A stretch of DNA of 34,449 nt from Lachnospiraceae bacterium (GCA_024687745.1 JAILEM010000156.1:1-34449), one strand, 5' to 3'. Positions 16,543 through 25,966 are shown, counted from the stretch's first letter. Translations and numbers: made by a program. The notes: generated by a model not told the origin, from the letters alone.

Positions 16543-17448
16543 TTATTCGATGCAGCCTACTATGTCATTGATATCTGATATTTTATTGTCCTGCATAAAC
16601 TTTTTTATACCCAACACTACTTTTTCAGTTGTGTATGGATCATGGAAATTCATTGCTCCTACTGCGATCGCCCTTGCACCAACCATCATAAATTCCAATG
16701 CATCTTCTGCATTGCTTATACCTCCCATCCCTATTATTGGGATGGAAACTGCTTTGGCACACTGGTATACCATCCTTAGTGCTACAGGTTTTATGGCAGG
16801 CCCGGAAAGACCGCCTGTTTTATTGGCAAGCACAAAGCTTCTCCTGTTTATATCCACTTTTACCCCGGTTATCGTATTTATAAGGGATATCGCATCGGCA
16901 CCTGCTGCCTCTGCTGCCTTAGCCATATCGGCAATATCGGTAACATTTGGAGAAAGCTTCATTATTACAGGCCTCTTACTGACTCTTTTTATCTTATCGG
17001 TGATCTCATATAACGCATCCCTGTTTTGTCCAAATGCGATAGCACCCTCCTTAACATTAGGACAGGATACATTTATTTCAAGCATATCAACTCTGTCCTC
17101 ATCATTTAATCTTTCAACAACTTCTGTATAATCATCTATTGTCTTTCCGCATACATTGACGATCACCCTTGTATCAAAGTCCTTAAGAAAGCTTAGGTCC
17201 CTTTTTATAAACGTGTCGATCCCGGGATTTTGAAGCCCTATCGCATTGAGCATACCACCATAGGTTTCCGCTACTCTGGGAACAGGATTTCCTGACCACG
17301 GAACATTGGAAACTCCCTTTGTGACTACCGCACCAAGTTTATTCAAATCTATGAATTCGTTGTATTCCATTCCGGATCCAAAGGTTCCTGAAGCCGTCAT
17401 TACCGGATTATTAAATTCAACCCCGGCGATCTTAACCGATAGATTCAT
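16543..17448 (-). CDS. pyrD: Dihydroorotate dehydrogenase B, catalytic subunit
   Basis: FMN-containing class 1B enzyme oxidising dihydroorotate to orotate in pyrimidine synthesis. It starts NLSVKIAGVEFNNPVMTASGTFG; catalytic Cys129 lies in NVSCPNVKEG, the FMN-binding LSGPAIKPVALRM and GMGGISNAEDALEFMMVGA follow. Cys rather than Ser at the active site fits class 1. The ATG overlaps the pyrK stop by 4 bases (ATGA), and PyrK provides the NAD-linked electron path, so this is the two-subunit PyrDB/PyrK form. Confidence 0.97.
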   Translation of the reverse strand: MNLSVKIAGVEFNNPVMTASGTFGSGMEYNEFIDLNKLGAVVTKGVSNVPWSGNPVPRVAETYGGMLNAIGLQNPGIDTFIKRDLSFLKDFDTRVIVNVCGKTIDDYTEVVERLNDEDRVDMLEINVSCPNVKEGAIAFGQNRDALYEITDKIKRVSKRPVIMKLSPNVTDIADMAKAAEAAGADAISLINTITGVKVDINRRSFVLANKTGGLSGPAIKPVALRMVYQCAKAVSIPIIGMGGISNAEDALEFMMVGARAIAVGAMNFHDPYTTEKVVLGIKKFMQDNKISDINDIVGCIE

Positions 17449-18218
17449 AGATTTACCTCCTTAACATTAAATACCGGACCATCCTTACATATCCTCTTGT
17501 TCTTCACCTTCGAATGATCATCAACTTCCGTGGAAGAACAGACACATGCCAGACAGGCTCCTATCCCGCATGCCATTCTCTCCTCCATTGATACATAAGC
17601 TGTAATACCCGTCTTTTCGGAATATTCTTTAACTGCCTTTAGCATCGGAAGAGGTCCGCAGGCATAAATAACATCTGCCCTGAGATTTTTTTCGTGTAAA
17701 ACATCCATAACATTTCCTTTAATCCCTACACTTCCGTCCTCTGTTGCTATCATAAGTGTTCCATTATTTGACAGCTCCTTTTCCAGAAACATATCGCTGT
17801 TTCTGTATCCCGAAACTATGATAGTATCATTTTTATTCCTTGATCTGGCAAGTCCTAACATGGGCGGGATCCCTATACCTCCTCCTATCAGTATCGCCTT
17901 ACCCTCCAAAACAGGAAATCCGTTTCCCAGAGGTCCGAGAATATCTATATGATCTCCCTTTTTTAAGGCTGAAAATTCTCCGGTTCCCTCACCCGCTATC
18001 CTGTATACTATCCTGAGTCTTCCGTTATCTGTTTCGCATATACTTATAGGTCTTGGCAAAAGCTTCGAAGGATCATCCGGATACACTGAGATAAACTGAC
18101 CGGGAATGCAATTCTTGCTGATATCGGTTTCTATCCACATGCTGTATACATTTTCAGCGATCTCTTCCTGTAAGACTATCAGTGCACTTTCTTTTTTCTT
18201 AATACTATTATTCTTCAT
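17445..18218 (-). CDS. pyrK: Dihydroorotate dehydrogenase electron transfer subunit
   Basis: Iron-sulfur flavoprotein passing electrons from PyrD to NAD. The FAD domain carries LLPRPISIC (about residue 55), the NAD domain carries GGGIGIPPMLGLA, and the C-terminus has the 2Fe-2S cluster ligands CGIGACLACVC with a later Cys (RICKDGPVF). ATG 18218 follows GGAG; a TTG three codons earlier is also in frame. Overlaps pyrD by 4 bases and follows pyrC after about 65 bases. Confidence 0.96.
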   Translation of the reverse strand: MKNNSIKKKESALIVLQEEIAENVYSMWIETDISKNCIPGQFISVYPDDPSKLLPRPISICETDNGRLRIVYRIAGEGTGEFSALKKGDHIDILGPLGNGFPVLEGKAILIGGGIGIPPMLGLARSRNKNDTIIVSGYRNSDMFLEKELSNNGTLMIATEDGSVGIKGNVMDVLHEKNLRADVIYACGPLPMLKAVKEYSEKTGITAYVSMEERMACGIGACLACVCSSTEVDDHSKVKNKRICKDGPVFNVKEVNL

Positions 18219-18283
18219 GGTCTCCAACTTTCTTAATGATCCGATATTAATTCACTCTGACCTCTTATGGGATATAAAAAGAC

Positions 18284-19570
18284 TTATTCGGCTGAATAAA
18301 CTATATTTCCTGAGGCGATCGTATATCTGACTCTGCCCTTTAACTTCCATCCCAAAAACGGTGTATTGGAAGACTTTGAAACACTTTTGTCAAATATCCA
18401 TTCTTCATCCGGATCAAAAATAACGATATCCGCATCGGCTCCCTTTACTATCTTTCCCTTATCTATACCATAAACACCTGCAGGTCCTGCAGTCATCCTC
18501 TCAATGAGAGTATTAAGCGATAAAAATCCCTTGTCAACAAGCTCCGTGATCCCCAGGGCAAGTGAGGTTTCAAGACCGGTTATTCCACTTGGAGCTTCCC
18601 GTATACCTTTCTCCTTTTCCTCCTTTGAATGGGGCGCATGATCAGTAGCTATCATATCTATTGTACCATCCTTAAGTCCTTCGATTATAGCTATCCTGTC
18701 ACTCTCTTCTCTCAGCGGAGGGTTCATTTTACAATTTGCCCCATATTTTCTTACATCCTCCTGTGTAAGGGTAAAATGATGAGGTGTTGATTCCGCATAT
18801 ACCCTGAGTCCCTCTTTTTTTGCTTCTCTCACCAGATAAACCGATTCTCTGGCACTGATGTGCTGAATATCAATGGCTCCATCTGTTTCCCTTACAAGCT
18901 CTATATCTCTCCTGACCAGTTCTGTTTCCGCTTTTCTGTCAGCTCCTCCATACTCCATTTCATCTGCAACACATCCTGCATTTATCCCGCTTCTTATGAT
19001 ATACTTTGGATCCTCCTCATGCAGGGATATGATCATCCCAAGTTCTCGGGCCCTTAGAAGCGCTTCCTTCATTATATCTTTGTTCATTATCGGTAAACCG
19101 TCATCGCTGAACCCGGCCGCTCCTGCTGCCTTCATCTTCTCCATATCAACAAGCTCTCTTCCCGCCATCGACCTTGTAACATTGGAGACTGCTCTGATGT
19201 CAATGGGTTCGTTCAATGCTCTACCCAACACTTCCTTAATATTCTCTTCATCATCCATCGCCGGTCTTGTATTTGCCATCATTATAACAGTTGTGAAACC
19301 ACCTCTCATTGCAGCCAGAGATCCGGTATGAATATCTTCTTTATAAGTAAATCCCGGATCCCTGAAATGCACGTGCACATCTATGAGACCCGGAGCAACA
19401 CAGAGTCCTTTGGCATACACAACATTTGTATTTTCGGTTTTCAGTTCCTCCAACTCTATATTCTTTTCGATCCTTGATACTTTACCCTCTTCTATCAGGA
19501 TATCCGTTATCTTATCGGTTTTTGTAGACGGCTCTATCAGTCTGCCCTCTTTAATAAGAAGTTTTTCCAT
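18284..19570 (-). CDS. pyrC: Dihydroorotase (class I)
   Basis: Zinc amidohydrolase closing carbamoyl-aspartate to dihydroorotate in pyrimidine synthesis. It shows the metal-binding DVHVHFRDPG (His66, His68), the conserved GGFTTVIMMANTRP, HEED, the HISA block and ATDHAPHSKEEKE. Its 428 aa suit class I PyrC. AAGGAA precedes the ATG. It leads the minus-strand series pyrC-pyrK-pyrD-ispE. The other pyrimidine genes are not in this window. It is divergent from plsC with overlapping promoters. Confidence 0.96.
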   Translation of the reverse strand: MEKLLIKEGRLIEPSTKTDKITDILIEEGKVSRIEKNIELEELKTENTNVVYAKGLCVAPGLIDVHVHFRDPGFTYKEDIHTGSLAAMRGGFTTVIMMANTRPAMDDEENIKEVLGRALNEPIDIRAVSNVTRSMAGRELVDMEKMKAAGAAGFSDDGLPIMNKDIMKEALLRARELGMIISLHEEDPKYIIRSGINAGCVADEMEYGGADRKAETELVRRDIELVRETDGAIDIQHISARESVYLVREAKKEGLRVYAESTPHHFTLTQEDVRKYGANCKMNPPLREESDRIAIIEGLKDGTIDMIATDHAPHSKEEKEKGIREAPSGITGLETSLALGITELVDKGFLSLNTLIERMTAGPAGVYGIDKGKIVKGADADIVIFDPDEEWIFDKSVSKSSNTPFLGWKLKGRVRYTIASGNIVYSAE

Positions 19571-19580
19571 CTGTTTTTCC

Positions 19581-19609
19581 TTGATATTTTACTGTCTGTA
19601 TTGTATTAT
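19581..19609 (+). promoter_or_regulatory. Promoter of plsC
   Basis: TTGATA at 19581-19586, 17-base spacer, TATTAT at 19604-19609, about 45 bases before the start. A minus-strand TATAAT (19610-19605) overlaps the same -10, giving a divergent pyrC promoter with a weak -35. Confidence 0.6.
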
Positions 19610-19622
19610 ACAAAAGTTGTAT
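19601..19622. promoter_or_regulatory. Candidate GntR-type operator on divergent promoters
   Basis: TTGTAT-T-ATACAA (19601-19613) is a 6-1-6 palindrome, followed after AAG by a third half-site TTGTAT (19617-19622). It covers the -10 boxes of both the plsC and pyrC promoters. The arms resemble TTGT/ACAA-type sites bound by FadR-subfamily GntR proteins, and one such protein is encoded at 14970-15650. Binding is inferred. Confidence 0.45.
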
Positions 19623-19652
19623 CGTTCATTGTTTATTCTTTGGAGGTCACCA

Positions 19653-20390
19653 ATGATACGTTTAATCATCATATTGATATATGCTGTCATAGTTTTGGTC
19701 GTAACAATGCCTTTTCAGTTCGTTCTTTTCATTCTTGACAGATTTTCTCCCGGTATAAGAGAAAAGGTTTCCATTAATTCAGTGCATATAATATTTAAAA
19801 ATTTAATATTTCTTGCAGGAACCAGGGTTAATTATATTGGAGAAGAAAACATACCCAAAGATACTGCCGCTCTCTATGTTGGAAACCACAGAAGCTATTT
19901 TGATGTTATCATCCCCGGAAGCAGACTACCATATCCCTCTACCTTCATAGCAAAAAAAGAATTCAATAAAATCCCCATGCTTAATGTCTGGATGCATGCA
20001 ATTAAATGTCTGATGCTTGACAGATCCAATATAAAAGAGGGATTAAAAACAGTGCTGTCAGCTATCGACTATATAAAAGAAGGCAGATCTATATTTGTTT
20101 TTCCCGAAGGAACCCGTAACAAAACCCAGGATCTGTTACTTCCCTTTAAGGACGGTGCTCTGAAGATATCTACCAAATCCCACTGTCCGATAATACCGGT
20201 TGCGATCACCAATTCAGCCGAGGTGTTTGAAGCCCATTTCCCCAAAATAAAAAAAGCTGATGTCATCGTGCATTATGGATCTCCCATCTATCCCGATGAT
20301 CTAAACAAAGAAGAATTAAAGCATATAGGAAAAGCTGTTACCGATTCAATTGAAGATATGCTAAAAAAAGACTCCTGTCTTATTCAGTAA
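19653..20390 (+). CDS. plsC: 1-acyl-sn-glycerol-3-phosphate acyltransferase
   Basis: Membrane enzyme making phosphatidic acid from lysophosphatidic acid. The protein is 245 aa from ATG 19653, which has GGAGGT five bases upstream; an open frame extends 90 codons earlier but has no such signal. A hydrophobic N-terminus (about 3-28) precedes the catalytic HX4D motif NHRSYFD (His79, Asp84), the FPEGTR motif (150-155) and PVAITNS. It is a lone plus-strand gene between pyrC and murF, and its stop overlaps the murF stop by 11 bases. Confidence 0.93.
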   Translation: MIRLIIILIYAVIVLVVTMPFQFVLFILDRFSPGIREKVSINSVHIIFKNLIFLAGTRVNYIGEENIPKDTAALYVGNHRSYFDVIIPGSRLPYPSTFIAKKEFNKIPMLNVWMHAIKCLMLDRSNIKEGLKTVLSAIDYIKEGRSIFVFPEGTRNKTQDLLLPFKDGALKISTKSHCPIIPVAITNSAEVFEAHFPKIKKADVIVHYGSPIYPDDLNKEELKHIGKAVTDSIEDMLKKDSCLIQ

Positions 20391-21774
20391 GTGTATTTAC
20401 AATGTTTTCAAAATGCATTCCGTGAGATGCCTTAACCAGTATAACATCTCCTTTTTTCAGGATATCCTCTGTTTCCAGCGCTTTCTTTAACTCATCACTG
20501 TCGGTATAATACCTTATTTCAGTATCTGCTCCATTCTTGTCTTTTCTGAGCGATCCCGCTTCATACATTTTGAGCGAGCTCTTTCCTGCCGTTATAAGCA
20601 GATCTATCTTTTTATCAATGGCATATTCTCCGATCTCCCCATGTAATCTGTCTGAATCTTCACCAAGTTCAAACATATCACCAAGAATAGCCACCTTTCT
20701 TTTTTCTGTTTTTGAAAGCAGGTCCAATGCTGCTTTCATTGATCTGGGATTAGCATTATAGCAGTCATCCACAACAAGATAATCCTTAGCTGCTATGGGA
20801 TTGCTTCTGCCCTTTATTCCCCTGACATTTTTGATCCCTGCAGTTATCTCGTCCCTGTCCAATCCAAAAACTATGCCACAGGCCGCTGCGGCAAGGGCAT
20901 TATCTACCATATGTATTCCGGGAAGAGGTACATGGGCATACATTTCTCCTATCAAAGATCCGATCTTTATATCTATCCCCTCAAGAAAATGATCATCTAT
21001 CTCTTCTGCATATATGTCATTTTTATCGCTTCTTCCATAGAATACAGGTTCTATACCATTTACAAGATTTATAGATGAAAGCTTTTCATCATCTCCGTTA
21101 AGGATGGCGATACCGCCCTCCTTCATATGATCAAATACCTCTGTCTTTGCCTTTAAGACCCCGTCTAAATCCTTTAAGCTTTCAAGATGGCATGGACCAA
21201 TATTTGTCATTATCACACAATCAGGCCTTACTATTTCACCAAGCCTTGACATTTCTCCAAAGTCACTGATACCCATTTCTATAACTGCTGCTTCATGATC
21301 ATCTCTGATCCTTAATACAGTAAGTGGGACGCCCACCTCATTGTTTAGATTACCCTCTGTCTTTAATACCTTATATTTCTGTGCCAGTACCGATGCAGTC
21401 ATTTCCTTGGTTGATGTTTTTCCGACGCTCCCTATGATCCCTACGGTTTTTGTACATAGCTGATCCTTATAGTATTTTGCCAGTTTTTTCAGAGCTATAA
21501 AGCTGTCCTCTACCAATATATAGTTACCGTTCTTTGCCTCAGGCTCCTTTTCACATATGACACCCAATACTCCGATATCAAACACATCGGGAATAAAAGA
21601 ATGACCGTCTACCCTTTCTCCCTTAGTGGCGATGAATATTCCATCCTTTTGTGCAAGTCTTGAATCTATGACTACAGAAACGGCCTCTTTTCTTGTAGCT
21701 TCCTCGTTATTGTCCTTCAAAAACAGCTTTCCATCAACTGCCTTTGCTATATTTTTAAGGTAAAGATTTTTCAT
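20380..21774 (-). CDS. murF: UDP-N-acetylmuramoyl-tripeptide--D-alanyl-D-alanine ligase
   Basis: ATP-dependent ligase adding D-Ala-D-Ala to UDP-MurNAc-tripeptide, the last cytoplasmic step of the pentapeptide precursor. Motifs: IDSR near residue 40, ATP loop GSVGKTST (about 115-122), VIEMGISDFGEM, TNIGPCHLE, DDCYNANPRSM and LGDMFELG. ATG 21774 is chosen as AAAGG is better spaced for it than for the ATG at 21780. It lies 12 bases after ddl, which makes its substrate. Confidence 0.97.
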   Translation of the reverse strand: MKNLYLKNIAKAVDGKLFLKDNNEEATRKEAVSVVIDSRLAQKDGIFIATKGERVDGHSFIPDVFDIGVLGVICEKEPEAKNGNYILVEDSFIALKKLAKYYKDQLCTKTVGIIGSVGKTSTKEMTASVLAQKYKVLKTEGNLNNEVGVPLTVLRIRDDHEAAVIEMGISDFGEMSRLGEIVRPDCVIMTNIGPCHLESLKDLDGVLKAKTEVFDHMKEGGIAILNGDDEKLSSINLVNGIEPVFYGRSDKNDIYAEEIDDHFLEGIDIKIGSLIGEMYAHVPLPGIHMVDNALAAAACGIVFGLDRDEITAGIKNVRGIKGRSNPIAAKDYLVVDDCYNANPRSMKAALDLLSKTEKRKVAILGDMFELGEDSDRLHGEIGEYAIDKKIDLLITAGKSSLKMYEAGSLRKDKNGADTEIRYYTDSDELKKALETEDILKKGDVILVKASHGMHFENIVNTLTE

Positions 21775-21786
21775 GTTCATCCTTTT

Positions 21787-22818
21787 CTATTTATATTTTT
21801 TCAAAGATATTTCTATTATCCACTCACACAGATCTTCAAAAGACTTTCCTATGGCTCCGGCTTCCTGTGGTACAAGACTTACCGGTGTCATCCCCGGAAG
21901 TGTATTTGCCTCCAGACAGTATATATTTTCATTCTCATCCATTATGAAATCCATTCTGGCATAGGTTCTTATTCCAAGTGCTTTATATGCTTTTACCGCT
22001 TCATCCTGTATCCTCTTTGTAATCTCATCCGATACATTTGCAGGACAGTATTCCTTCGTTGCACCCTCCTGGTATTTATTCTTATAATCATAAAAACCGC
22101 TTACGGGAACTATCTCTACTATGGGAAGCGCTTCCCCGTCAATGACACAGTCTGTGAATTCCCTTCCCTTTATATATTCTTCCACAAATACCTTTTCATC
22201 ATAGGAAAATGCCTTTTTTACCGCTTCTTCATACTCCTTTTTATCATTAACTATGTATACACCCACACTGGATCCCCCACTGTTGACCTTAACAACACAG
22301 GGAAGGAAAGCCGGTGTGGTCTTATCTCCCTCGCTTTCCAATATATAGCTTTTAGGTGTATTTACAGAAAAGGTGTTAAAAATGTATTTAGTAAGTATCT
22401 TATCCATAGCTAAAGCTGAACTTAACGAATCTGTACCTGTATACTTTATATCGAACAGATCAAAAGCCGCCTGTATTTTGCCGTTCTCACCACAGTCGCC
22501 GTGCAGAGCCATAAATACTATCTCTGCCTGCTTACATATATCTATAACATTCGGTCCGAATAAGGCATTATCATTCTGCTTTCTCATTGCCTTAACAGTA
22601 CTTATATCCGGAGACTCCTCTCCGATTCTTTCGATATCCTTTCCCCAGTCTTTATCTGTCTCAAATATATCGCTTATATCACCTTCGTATCCTAAATAAA
22701 CATCAATAAGCACTACTTCATGTTTTCTTCTTTTAAGAGCCTCATAAACCTGTTTTCCTGAAATAAGAGACACGTCTCTCTCTGTACTTATTCCTCCGGC
22801 TAAAACTACTATCTTCAT
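21787..22818 (-). CDS. ddl: D-alanine--D-alanine ligase
   Basis: ATP-grasp enzyme joining two D-Ala residues for peptidoglycan. The start MKIVVLAGGISTERDVSLISG at 22818 has GGGAG seven bases upstream; the frame extends 16 codons further without support. Visible motifs are MALHGDCGENGKIQ, ALAMDKILTK, VVKVNSGGSSVGV, EEYIKGREFT and CLEANTLPGMTPVSLVPQEA. The usual HGxxGEDG loop reads HGDCGENG here. Its coupling with murF supports D-Ala-D-Ala rather than a resistance-type ligase; no vanH or vanX is nearby. Confidence 0.93.
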   Translation of the reverse strand: MKIVVLAGGISTERDVSLISGKQVYEALKRRKHEVVLIDVYLGYEGDISDIFETDKDWGKDIERIGEESPDISTVKAMRKQNDNALFGPNVIDICKQAEIVFMALHGDCGENGKIQAAFDLFDIKYTGTDSLSSALAMDKILTKYIFNTFSVNTPKSYILESEGDKTTPAFLPCVVKVNSGGSSVGVYIVNDKKEYEEAVKKAFSYDEKVFVEEYIKGREFTDCVIDGEALPIVEIVPVSGFYDYKNKYQEGATKEYCPANVSDEITKRIQDEAVKAYKALGIRTYARMDFIMDENENIYCLEANTLPGMTPVSLVPQEAGAIGKSFEDLCEWIIEISLKKYK

Positions 22819-22877
22819 AATATACTCCCTTCCCTTATCATCCTTAATCTTTGGGCTTATCTGCAAATGTCTGTTTT

Positions 22878-24230
22878 TCAGTCTCGTTCCGCAATATAAG
22901 AATTTATAAAACCAAACAATATAAAGGCCTTGGATTTATCTGAAAACTCTGACTCCTTATCTATTATATAATCACATCCCTGAGGATTGAGTCCTGCTAA
23001 ATGATCATAACATATCTGTGCCGTATCTATATAAACCAGACTCTCACTTATATGATTTGCCAGCATAAGCAGCCTTATATCCGATAAGACACTGTCTATA
23101 TACTCCTCTTCTACATCCTCTTGTCCTTTATTCCCGTTATAGATATCCATTATCCTCTTATTCGATAACTTTATGGAATCATCGATTATAGCCTGCATTA
23201 CAAGCTTTGACAGCTCCATATCTACCTTATATGTTGTCATAAGATATGAAAGGGATCCGTAATAACCGCATTCTGTCATTGAAAAGCCCGAATATATCTC
23301 TTTTTGTATAAGCTCCTCTGTTTTGTTCTTATACCCCTTTTCTCCGCAGGCTCTGTATAACTCCGCCGATGCCCAGTACAGTGCATCATTATCTGTTTCT
23401 TCTATTTCCTCTTTACACGCTTCCCTGTACACCTTTTTTGCTATCTTAAGGCAATCTCCCGATAATTCACCGTCGTATTGAGAACAGCTGCCCGAAAATT
23501 TAGCCAGTACTGCAGAATACAATAATTCAGACCTTTTATCCATATCCATCAGGATTTTATTTTCTTCTGTATCATACAAAGCAATAAGACTTTTGACCGC
23601 CTTCTCCGCTCTTTCCACTGTCTTTGGCTTGATATTCTGAGTTGTATCCAAAGTTTCCTTTTCAAATAATTCGAATGCAGTGATATGATCAGCTGCCAAT
23701 TCACAGCAAAAGATCATATCCTCCACCGTGTCGATACTGACAGGAATATCATTTCTAAGAATTACGGATGTCAAAAGATTATTGTAATTACCTTTCTTTA
23801 TCGCGAATTCTTCTGACCTGTCATCGCCTATCTCTATATAATAGATCCCTTCCTTGTCAAAATCTGTAAAATCAGCATATTTTCCGTTTCTTACATTATT
23901 TTTATATACAGGATCACCCGTTTCGCTTTCACATATTTCAAATTTAAGCTCCTCCTGAATATCACCTATATCACTTTCTGCCTCCACTACGGCTGTTTTT
24001 GTACTTAGCGGTTCATATCCCGTATTATTAATCCTGACAGTAAAGTTTATATTGTTTATAAGTGTTTCAGGATCAACTTCTTCGGGATCATCACTGTCTT
24101 TTGCATCATTTTCGTCATTAAGTGTATCTGCTTGATCGTATTGTGAGCCATAACCCGGATTGAACGAAATACATCCGGCCATGAATACTGCAAAACAAAT
24201 TGCGATGACTGCCAGACTGATCTTATGCAT
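22878..24230 (-). CDS. Lipoprotein with CelD_N-like domain and degenerate GH9-like domain
   Basis: A surface lipoprotein of unknown function, 450 aa. The signal peptide MHKISLAVIAICFAVFMAGC gives lipid-anchored Cys20, then an Asp/Glu-rich linker (30-56). Residues about 63-150 resemble the Ig-like domain of family 9 cellulases (VRINNTGYEPLSTKTAVV, YADFTDFDKEGIYYIEIGDDRSEEFAI). The rest is helical and ends with HLAGLNPQGCDYIID (from 410), like the LLGxNPxGxSxVTG motif of GH9. The GH9 DAGD catalytic motif and final catalytic Glu region are not seen, so it is probably not an active hydrolase. ATG 24230 overlaps the upstream stop (ATGCATAA) and has GAGGT upstream. Confidence 0.75.
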   Translation of the reverse strand: MHKISLAVIAICFAVFMAGCISFNPGYGSQYDQADTLNDENDAKDSDDPEEVDPETLINNINFTVRINNTGYEPLSTKTAVVEAESDIGDIQEELKFEICESETGDPVYKNNVRNGKYADFTDFDKEGIYYIEIGDDRSEEFAIKKGNYNNLLTSVILRNDIPVSIDTVEDMIFCCELAADHITAFELFEKETLDTTQNIKPKTVERAEKAVKSLIALYDTEENKILMDMDKRSELLYSAVLAKFSGSCSQYDGELSGDCLKIAKKVYREACKEEIEETDNDALYWASAELYRACGEKGYKNKTEELIQKEIYSGFSMTECGYYGSLSYLMTTYKVDMELSKLVMQAIIDDSIKLSNKRIMDIYNGNKGQEDVEEEYIDSVLSDIRLLMLANHISESLVYIDTAQICYDHLAGLNPQGCDYIIDKESEFSDKSKAFILFGFINSYIAERD

Positions 24231-25881
24231 CGACCTTACCTCTGCACTTTTTATACAAACACAGGATACATATAGAGATCGATACAAGTGTTATGATCTT
24301 TGATATGATCTGCAGCATTGTTCCGGCATAGTAAACCTTAAGCTTTCCCGTAAGGCCTTCCTTCATATCAACTCTGACAAAACCGTTATTACCATCTCCG
24401 CTTACATTAAGCCTTGTCTTTTCTCCATTATCATCGATTGAAGCTTCGTATCCTTTATAATATATAAACGGAACATCTATATATTTATATTTCCCTGAAA
24501 TATCCGCAATGACTGTATTTTTGATCCTTGTAAAGTCTACCAGTTCTCCGTTATCGGCAGTCATCCTTTCACTTTCTCTGACCAGAGTCTCCTTACTGAT
24601 GACACTTTCGGGAAGCCACTCCCCGGCTATAACATTTGCGGTAAAAGGCTTATAATCATAATAATCATCAGAATAATCATAATAACCCTGATCGTTTACA
24701 GAGAGATTTCCATATGCAAAAATGCCGCATACGATCAGTACGATAACAGCAAATGTTCCCTCTAAAGGGATATCATATTTATCAAGAGCAAACTTTCTTG
24801 CCGTCAGATATAGTATGATCCCGTCTGCCATCGCAAATAAAACAGAAGCCATAATAAAAAATCTCCACGGGAACTGAATAAAGGATAGATATTTACCTAA
24901 CCTTTCCCATGGAAACAGATCTGAGGCAATAAGGGAAAAAAGTATTCCCGCTATAATAAGATAATCGGCAAACTCTATAATATTCCTGTTTTCTCCTTCC
25001 TTTTTCAATAACACTCTGGGAAGACAGAACACTACCACAAGGATACCAAGTGAGGGAAAGCTGTTAAAAAAAATACTGGCAAAATTTACTGCTTCTGTTG
25101 AAGGCTCTATCCATGGCGTACTGACATAAAAAGAAGTATCAAAAAGCTGTTCCATCATCGGAAGCCAGTAAACACAGGTAACTCCTGCCGTCACCACGGC
25201 AGTAAAAATGAGTCTTTTCATAATATCGGTATTCTTAAATACCTTTATCTTTATAAGACAGGCTGCTATGGCAAATAACAGACACATGACAAAGCTTGAG
25301 GTGTGGCATAATAAAACCCCTGCAAACCCTGTTCCCAAAATCCAGGGTTTTTTCATCCCCTCATATAAAAGATCATATATTCCATATAATACAAGAGGTA
25401 TGAAAATAAAGGCTGTATATTCCCCAACCGCTGATCTGACATATATATCATCCATATGATACTGACAGAGGGTAACAAGAACCGCAGATATAAGTCCTGC
25501 GTATTTTGACCTTAACATTCTGCTTATGCTGTAATACATGGAATAATAGCAGAGTATAAAACATATAGTTACAAATATATGATAGCTTGCATTGATCGAA
25601 ACTCCTGCTGCCCTGAGGATTGCCGGAATATAAAGCAGAAAATCAGGATAAAACATGGAGCTTGCATATCCCGCTCCTCCGAAAAATAAGACATTGACCT
25701 TTAGAAATGGCTTCCCCATAAGTATCCCTGCCTTAAGACTTTCTATCCTCAGCAGATGATAATCTATATCATGTCCATTTATACAATATCTGCTGATAAG
25801 CGGACTGCAGGCTATCAACAGGGTTATTATTGATATAAGCCACACTATTCGGTTTTCATTTTTCTTAAAATATTCTTTCAT
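24223..25881 (-). CDS. Polytopic membrane protein, GT-C / PTPS-related type
   Basis: A large membrane protein with about ten or more helices. After the first helix comes an acidic extracellular loop, NGHDIDYHLLRIESLKAGI, typical of GT-C-fold transferases and of proteins labelled 6-pyruvoyl-tetrahydropterin synthase-related membrane proteins (PF10131 type) or YfhO-like. A C-terminal extracellular beta-rich part (about 410-530) precedes a last helix (MLQIISKIITLVSISICILCLY). It may transfer a lipid-linked sugar, but the substrate is unknown. ATG 25881 and 25905 are both possible; AGGAAAG favours the former. The stop overlaps the lipoprotein start by 8 bases. Confidence 0.75.
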   Translation of the reverse strand: MKEYFKKNENRIVWLISIITLLIACSPLISRYCINGHDIDYHLLRIESLKAGILMGKPFLKVNVLFFGGAGYASSMFYPDFLLYIPAILRAAGVSINASYHIFVTICFILCYYSMYYSISRMLRSKYAGLISAVLVTLCQYHMDDIYVRSAVGEYTAFIFIPLVLYGIYDLLYEGMKKPWILGTGFAGVLLCHTSSFVMCLLFAIAACLIKIKVFKNTDIMKRLIFTAVVTAGVTCVYWLPMMEQLFDTSFYVSTPWIEPSTEAVNFASIFFNSFPSLGILVVVFCLPRVLLKKEGENRNIIEFADYLIIAGILFSLIASDLFPWERLGKYLSFIQFPWRFFIMASVLFAMADGIILYLTARKFALDKYDIPLEGTFAVIVLIVCGIFAYGNLSVNDQGYYDYSDDYYDYKPFTANVIAGEWLPESVISKETLVRESERMTADNGELVDFTRIKNTVIADISGKYKYIDVPFIYYKGYEASIDDNGEKTRLNVSGDGNNGFVRVDMKEGLTGKLKVYYAGTMLQIISKIITLVSISICILCLYKKCRGKVDA

Positions 25882-25966
25882 GGTATTATTGTCTTTCCTG
25901 ATCATCCCTTATCATTATGCGAATAATGATATTATAAATCCATTGGATTTTTCAGTAAACCCTATC

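Noticed and set aside
15992-17131. A 379-codon plus-strand open frame
   Set aside because: It lies antisense to ispE and pyrD, which have full family motifs, and its composition is Ser/Ile-rich as expected of a shadow frame.
19383-19652. N-terminal extension of plsC to 19383
   Set aside because: The extension is antisense to the start of pyrC, has no family similarity, and a strong GGAGGT marks ATG 19653.
21787-22818. Vancomycin-resistance-type D-Ala-D-Lac or D-Ala-D-Ser ligase
   Set aside because: The gene is coupled to murF and has no vanH, vanX or vanT neighbours; a housekeeping Ddl is simpler.
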